Shown: positions 13,693 to 17,693 of the stretch, one piece after another
How positions within the stretch are numbered: position 1 is the first letter of the stretch
Layout: every line of letters starts with the position of its first letter
Assembly (NCBI GenBank): GCA_001303885.1
Contig: LJUE01000013.1
Location: forward strand, 1-17,693
Reading direction: 5' to 3'
From: Planctomycetes bacterium SM23_32
GTDB lineage: Bacteria > Planctomycetota > Brocadiia > SM23-32
DNA length: 17,693 nucleotides
Made by a program: the position numbers and the translations under genes
The notes under the pieces: model-generated
Databases searched by the model: none
Told to the model about the DNA's origin: nothing
Seen by the model: only the letters and a program-made list of their open reading frames with translations

Positions 13693-16173
13693 ATGATAGG
13701 GACGGCGATGGAGCGCGGTGACAAACCGCGCAGCGGCCCGGCGCTCGGCGGCATCGGCGCTGGCTTCTTCGAGCTGCATCCCGACGGCATATTCCGCAAC
13801 TGGAACATCGCCAACAACGTGCCGCTCGGCACCGGCGAGCCGTTCCCGCTGGCCGAGGACTCGATGCTCTTCTTCGTCGTGCGCTGCGAGGTCGAGGGCG
13901 AATGCCCGCAGATGCGCATCCTCCAGATAGACGAGGGCTACCGGGTCGGGGCCATCGAGAACCACTACTACGCCTTCCCGTGGCTTACGGGCGTGGACCG
14001 GATCGAGTGCGAGGCGAGCTTCCCGTTCGTGCGCATGCGGTTCACCGACGACGAGATGCCGCTGGAGGTCGAGATGGAGGCCTGGAGCCCCTTCATCCCG
14101 CACGACGTGAAGAACTCCTCGCTGCCGGCGGCCGTCTTTGGCTTCCGCCTGCGGCCCACAACGAGCCGGCCGGTGCACGTGATGCTTATCGCCAGCATGC
14201 ACAACGCCGTCGGCTACGACGTGGCGGCCGAGGGGAAGCACCACGTCACCGGCGTGCGCCGCCGCAGGGGCTCTCGGGTCATGGAGCTGACCGAGGAGAT
14301 GGACCGGACGCTCAGCTCGTTCGGCTCGCAGGCGGTCGCGTCGCTTGCCGCCGACTCGCGCTACTACCTCGGCTGGGAGGTGGAGCATCCCTACTACGAA
14401 TACCTGATCCGTCACCGCGAGCTGCCGGACCTCGACGACACGTCCGGGCGCAACTGGCTCGATCCCGAGACAGGCCGGCTCACCGCGCGCTGGGGCTGCT
14501 ACGGCAGCATCGGCGTCTCGCGTCGGCTGAAGCGGCGGGGCCTCGACCACACCTTCGTCGTCGCGTGGCACTTCCCGAACCTCTACAGCCAGGACGGCTC
14601 GCACCTGGAGGGCCACTACTACGCCAACTTCTTCGACTCGGCGACCGAGGTGGCTGACTACGTCGTGCGCAGCCGCGAGGACCTAAAGGCGCGCACGCGG
14701 CAGTTCCACGATGACTTCCGCGACAGCAGCGCGCCGGCGTTCGTCCTCGACCAGGTCAACTCCCAGCTCAACACGTTCTTCACCAGCTCGTGGCTGACGC
14801 GCGCCATGGACTTCGGCATCATGGAGGGCATGCGGCCGGACCATTCCTTCGGCCCGCTCGCCACGATGGACGTGAGCATGTACGGCGCGATGTCGCCGGC
14901 GGCGCTCTTCCCCGAGCTGCACAAGAACATGATGCGCGCGCACCGGCGCATGCAGCTCCCTGACGGCGAGGTGATCCACGGCCTGATGAAGGACTTCCGC
15001 CGGCCCGACGTGAACGAGTCCGTCACCAGCCGCCTCGACATGCCCTCGCAGTACGTGATGCTGGCGCTCCTGGGCTACTTCTGGACCGGCGACCGGGACT
15101 ACCTCGGCGAGATGTGGCCCTCGGTCAAGGCCGCGCTCGACTACGTGCTCGAGAAGCGGGACGACAACGGCGACTTCCTGCCCGACATGGAAGGCGTCAT
15201 GTGCAGCTACGACAACTTCGCCATGTGGGGCGTCTCGTCTTACGTGGCGTCGCTCTGGCTCGGCGCGCTGAACATGGCCGCGGCCGCGGCCCCCGTCCTC
15301 GGGGACGAGGAGGCCGAGGCGAAGTACGCCGACGTGCTCAGGAAGGGGAGGGCGGCCTTCGAGGACGCGCTCTGGACCGGCAGCTACTACCGCCTCTTCA
15401 ACGACACCGACGGGGAGCACGGCCTGGACGACGGCTGCCTCACCGACCAGCTCATGGGCGAGTGGGTCTGCGAGCTGGCCGGCCTGCCGGACGTCGTCCG
15501 GCGGGGGCGGGTCAGGCAGGCGCTCCGGGCCATCTGCCGCATCTCCCGCCAGCCGTGGGGCCTCGTGAACTGCCGCTGGCCCGACGACGAGTTCCTCCAT
15601 CCCGTGCCCGAGGAGTGCTGGCACGACCAGGCGAACACGCCGTGGACCGGCGTCGAGCTGGCCTTCGCATCGTTCCTGCTCTTCGAGGGGATGTATCGCG
15701 AGGCGCTCGGCGTCATCCGGAACGTGGACGAGCGCTACCGGCGGTGGGGCATGTACTGGGACCACGTCGAGTTTGGGGGCCACTACTACCGGCCGATGTC
15801 GGCGTGGGCCATCGTGAACGGCCTGCTCGGGCTGACGATGCGGGGGGAGGTGTTCGGGTTCGCGCCCGTCGTGCCGGGGGACAGGCTGCGGCTCTTCTTC
15901 TCGTTCGGCGGCGGCACGGCGCACTACGAGCGGGAGGTCGAGGCGGAGTGGGAGCGGATCGGCATCCTGGTGCGCACGGGGACGTGCCGTTGCCGGGAGT
16001 TGACGTTTGCGCTCAGGCGCAAGGACGCCTCCGAGGTGCGGGTGAGCGCGGCGGGCCGCCGCCTGCCCGCCGGCGAGTATGAGGCCGACTTCAGCGGTAG
16101 CGGACTCCACCTCCGCTTCCCCCGTCCCCTGGCCGTGCAGGCCGGCGCCGCCCTCCGCCTCACCGTCCGCTGA
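13693..16173 (+). CDS. GH116-family glycosidase (GBA2-like, beta-glucosidase type)
   Basis: An 826-residue protein resembling GH116, the retaining family of non-lysosomal glucosylceramidase GBA2 and bacterial beta-glucosidases; some members act on beta-xylosides or beta-N-acetylglucosaminides. The N-terminal domain (about 10-340) opens with PALGGIGAGFFELHPDGIF (16-34) and has the family's SPFIPHD block (132-138). The catalytic (alpha/alpha)6 domain (about 350-770) has DFGIMEGM (373-380), with Glu378 the likely nucleophile. SYDNFAMWG (505-513) holds Asp507, the likely acid/base. CLTDQLMGEWVCELAGL (582-598) and TPWTGVELAFASFLLFEGM (649-667) also fit GH116. There is no signal peptide, so a cytoplasmic site is likely. 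The ATG at 13693 has a close AAGGA; the ATG at 13708 has AGGGAC at better spacing and could be the true start. It lies downstream of GH94, separated by the palindrome. Confidence 0.82.
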   Translation: MIGTAMERGDKPRSGPALGGIGAGFFELHPDGIFRNWNIANNVPLGTGEPFPLAEDSMLFFVVRCEVEGECPQMRILQIDEGYRVGAIENHYYAFPWLTGVDRIECEASFPFVRMRFTDDEMPLEVEMEAWSPFIPHDVKNSSLPAAVFGFRLRPTTSRPVHVMLIASMHNAVGYDVAAEGKHHVTGVRRRRGSRVMELTEEMDRTLSSFGSQAVASLAADSRYYLGWEVEHPYYEYLIRHRELPDLDDTSGRNWLDPETGRLTARWGCYGSIGVSRRLKRRGLDHTFVVAWHFPNLYSQDGSHLEGHYYANFFDSATEVADYVVRSREDLKARTRQFHDDFRDSSAPAFVLDQVNSQLNTFFTSSWLTRAMDFGIMEGMRPDHSFGPLATMDVSMYGAMSPAALFPELHKNMMRAHRRMQLPDGEVIHGLMKDFRRPDVNESVTSRLDMPSQYVMLALLGYFWTGDRDYLGEMWPSVKAALDYVLEKRDDNGDFLPDMEGVMCSYDNFAMWGVSSYVASLWLGALNMAAAAAPVLGDEEAEAKYADVLRKGRAAFEDALWTGSYYRLFNDTDGEHGLDDGCLTDQLMGEWVCELAGLPDVVRRGRVRQALRAICRISRQPWGLVNCRWPDDEFLHPVPEECWHDQANTPWTGVELAFASFLLFEGMYREALGVIRNVDERYRRWGMYWDHVEFGGHYYRPMSAWAIVNGLLGLTMRGEVFGFAPVVPGDRLRLFFSFGGGTAHYEREVEAEWERIGILVRTGTCRCRELTFALRRKDASEVRVSAAGRRLPAGEYEADFSGSGLHLRFPRPLAVQAGAALRLTVR

Positions 16174-16218
16174 CCGGCTCCTGGTCTTGCTCGGCAGAAG
16201 ATCCCGTGGACGGCCGGC

Positions 16219-16245
16219 GGGCGCGCCCTTTGCCCCCGGGCGCCC
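16219..16245 (+). terminator. Possible hairpin after the GH116 gene
   Basis: GGGCGC (16219-16224) and GCGCCC (16240-16245) form a 6-bp stem with a 15-nt loop, 46 bp after the GH116 stop codon. No T-run follows. If it terminates, the sulfatase needs its own promoter; a candidate overlaps this hairpin. Confidence 0.28.
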
Positions 16246-16258
16246 CGTCTGGTAGATT
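16230..16258 (+). promoter_or_regulatory. Candidate promoter for the sulfatase gene
   Basis: TTGCCC (16230-16235) and TAGATT (16253-16258) are 17 bp apart, each matching consensus at 4 of 6. The transcript would begin near 16265 and its leader would include the decamer repeat. Confidence 0.3.
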
Positions 16259-16284
16259 CCCCCCGTCGTCAGTACGCAATCGTC

Positions 16285-16314
16285 ATCTGTGTCGATCAGT
16301 GTCAACCTGTGGCT
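16285..16314. repeat. Tandem decamer repeat, three copies
   Basis: Three adjacent 10-mers: ATCTGTGTCG, ATCAGTGTCA and ACCTGTGGCT (16285-16314). Copies one and two match at 8 of 10, copies one and three at 7 of 10. It lies 28 bp before the sulfatase start codon. I recall similar TCTGTGTxxA arrays before genes in other environmental genomes (not checked). Confidence 0.55.
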
Positions 16315-16342
16315 GATGCCGTTTTGCCCTGGAGGGCCCGTC

Positions 16343-17693
16343 GTGGCGAAGGACCGGCCGCCGAACATCCTGTGGATATCGTTCGAGGATACCAACCCCT
16401 ACTACGGCTGCTATGGCGACCCTGTCGCCCGCACGCCGAACCTGGACGCCCTCGCCTCCCGCGGGCGCCGCTGGCCCAACTGCTTCTCCACGGCCGGCGT
16501 CTGCGCCCCCGCCCGCTCGGCCATCATCACCGGCCTCTATCCCATCTCGGCCGGCACGCTCCACATGCGCACGACCCACACCCACCCGGCCGCGCCTGAG
16601 CTGCCGACGCCTTACTCCGCCGTCGTGCCGCACTACGTCCGGTGCTTCACGGAATACCTGCGCGCCGTCGGCTACTACTGCACCAACAACGTCAAGACGG
16701 ACTACCAGTTCGAGCCGCCGTTCACGGCCTGGGACGAGCTGAGCCGCCAGGCGCACTGGCGCAACCGGCCCGACCCCGACCAGCCGTTCTTCGCCGTCTT
16801 CAACCCCACGCGCACACACGAGAGCGGTATGTGGCAGGAGAACTGCCCCGAGCCGACCTTCGATCCCGCCGACATGGTGCTGCCGCCTTACTTCCCCGAT
16901 ACGCCGAAGGTGCGCGAGGCGATGGCCCGCATGTACACCAACATCGAGCGGAGCGACGCCGAACTCGGCGAGCTGCTGGCCCAGCTCGAGGAGGACGGTC
17001 TCGCCGGGAACACGGTCGTGTTCCACTGGAGCGACCATGGGCCGCTGCCGCGCGGCAAGCGCTGGCCCTACGACTCGGGCGTGCACGTGCCCATGATCGT
17101 CCGCTGGCCGGGCCGCATCGAGCCGGGCACGGTGAGCGACCGGCTGGTCAGCACGATTGACCTCGGGCCGACGGTGCTCTCGCTGGCGGGCGTGGACATC
17201 CCGGCGCACATGCAGGGCACGGCGTTCCTGGGCGAGCGGGCCGGGCCGCCGCGCCAGTACGTCTACATGAGCCGCGACCGTTACGACGAGTCCTACGACA
17301 TGGTGCGGGCGGTACGCGACCGGCGTTACAAGTACATCCTCAACTGCCGGCCCGAGCTGCCCTACCTGCTCTGGATCCCGTACCGGAACCGCCACCCCAT
17401 CGTGCAGGAGATGTGGCGGCTCTACGCGGCGGGCGAGCTGGAGGGGCCGCAGCTTCTCATGTTCGGGCCCCGGCCGGTCGAGGAGCTGTACGACACTCAG
17501 GCCGACCCCTACGAGGTCAACAACCTGGCCCGCGACCCGTCCTGCGAGGACGTGCGGGAGCGGCTGCGCGGCGCGCTCGCGGCCTGGCGACGGGAGGTGG
17601 GCGACTGGGACGAGGTGCCCGAGAGTGAGATGGTGCGGCGCTGGTATCCCGACGGCGAGCAGCCGCAGACTTCGGCGCCCGTGCCCGTGCCCA
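16343..17693 (+). CDS. S1-family sulfatase (formylglycine type), 3' end beyond window
   Basis: The frame is open from the GTG at 16343 to the last base (450 codons) without a stop, so the C-terminus is cut off by the window. GGAGGG (16331-16336) lies 6 bp before the GTG, and the protein begins directly with the sulfatase strand PPNILWISFEDTNPYYGCYG. Glu15 and Asp16 occupy the first metal-ligand site. Cys54 in VCAPARSAIITG (53-64) fits the C-x-P-x-R motif whose Cys is converted to formylglycine. His159 in TRTHES, Asp231 and His232 in WSDHGPLPRGKRW, and Lys239 fit the rest of the active site. ELYDTQADPYEVNNLA is the usual C-terminal block. There is no signal peptide, unlike most bacterial polysaccharide sulfatases, suggesting a cytoplasmic enzyme. 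The ester or N-sulfate specificity is unknown; related planctomycete proteins are often named heparan N-sulfatase. It follows GH116 after 169 bp. Confidence 0.9.
   Translation, partial: MAKDRPPNILWISFEDTNPYYGCYGDPVARTPNLDALASRGRRWPNCFSTAGVCAPARSAIITGLYPISAGTLHMRTTHTHPAAPELPTPYSAVVPHYVRCFTEYLRAVGYYCTNNVKTDYQFEPPFTAWDELSRQAHWRNRPDPDQPFFAVFNPTRTHESGMWQENCPEPTFDPADMVLPPYFPDTPKVREAMARMYTNIERSDAELGELLAQLEEDGLAGNTVVFHWSDHGPLPRGKRWPYDSGVHVPMIVRWPGRIEPGTVSDRLVSTIDLGPTVLSLAGVDIPAHMQGTAFLGERAGPPRQYVYMSRDRYDESYDMVRAVRDRRYKYILNCRPELPYLLWIPYRNRHPIVQEMWRLYAAGELEGPQLLMFGPRPVEELYDTQADPYEVNNLARDPSCEDVRERLRGALAAWRREVGDWDEVPESEMVRRWYPDGEQPQTSAPVPVP

Noticed and set aside
13678..14616. Minus-strand open frame over the GH116 5' end
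   Set aside because: The GH116 N-terminal motifs occupy the plus strand here; the antisense product has no family features.

Overview
The window is GC-rich bacterial chromosome with dense, short-spaced genes. It shows strong third-position GC bias, GTG and TTG starts preceded by clear GGAGG-type ribosome sites, and long antisense open frames that are composition artefacts. The mix suggests a member of the PVC group, most likely Planctomycetota: an S1 sulfatase next to unusual glycoside hydrolases, a back-to-back CNNM/CorC pair, a PPi-type phosphofructokinase, and interspersed short repeats in the gaps. No single gene proves this, so the taxonomic call is an inference of moderate to low confidence.

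Layout from left to right. (1) The 3' end of a XerC/D-type tyrosine recombinase (+) converges on a glutamine amidotransferase of the TrpG/PabA type (-). (2) trpG is divergent from a Nudix-winged-helix protein (+), with candidate promoters for both in the shared 275-bp gap. (3) hisC-hisB (-) form a two-gene histidine operon that converges on the Nudix gene. (4) A rightward series follows: two overlapping CNNM/CorC-family membrane proteins, a DsbD disulfide reductase, a small heat-shock protein with its own near-consensus promoter, and a NifU C-terminal-domain (Nfu-like) Fe-S protein. (5) A leftward 6-phosphofructokinase with PPi-type motifs is divergent from a membrane-anchored protein built of about eight 22-residue repeats. 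(6) A rightward carbohydrate block closes the window: a GH94 phosphorylase, a GH116-family glycosidase, and an S1 sulfatase that runs off the right edge and is open to the last base.

How the genes fit together. hisC/hisB and trpG are amino-acid biosynthesis genes scattered away from their full pathways. The CNNM pair, DsbD, Hsp20 and Nfu-like genes look like an envelope, metal-ion, redox and protein-quality neighbourhood rather than one pathway. The GH94, GH116 and sulfatase trio is the most suggestive system. All three lack visible signal peptides, so they could act together in the cytoplasm on an imported, possibly sulfated, beta-linked oligosaccharide, with phosphorolysis yielding a sugar phosphate. 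The phosphofructokinase upstream is consistent with that glycolytic entry but is separately transcribed.

Intergenic DNA carries three different short-repeat types: a tandem heptamer before hsp20, an imperfect palindrome of about 150 bp between GH94 and GH116, and a tandem decamer before the sulfatase. The gaps also hold several hairpins and eight candidate sigma-70-type promoters. No gene-free stretch exceeds 300 bp, and no tRNA, rRNA, CRISPR array or insertion sequence was seen.
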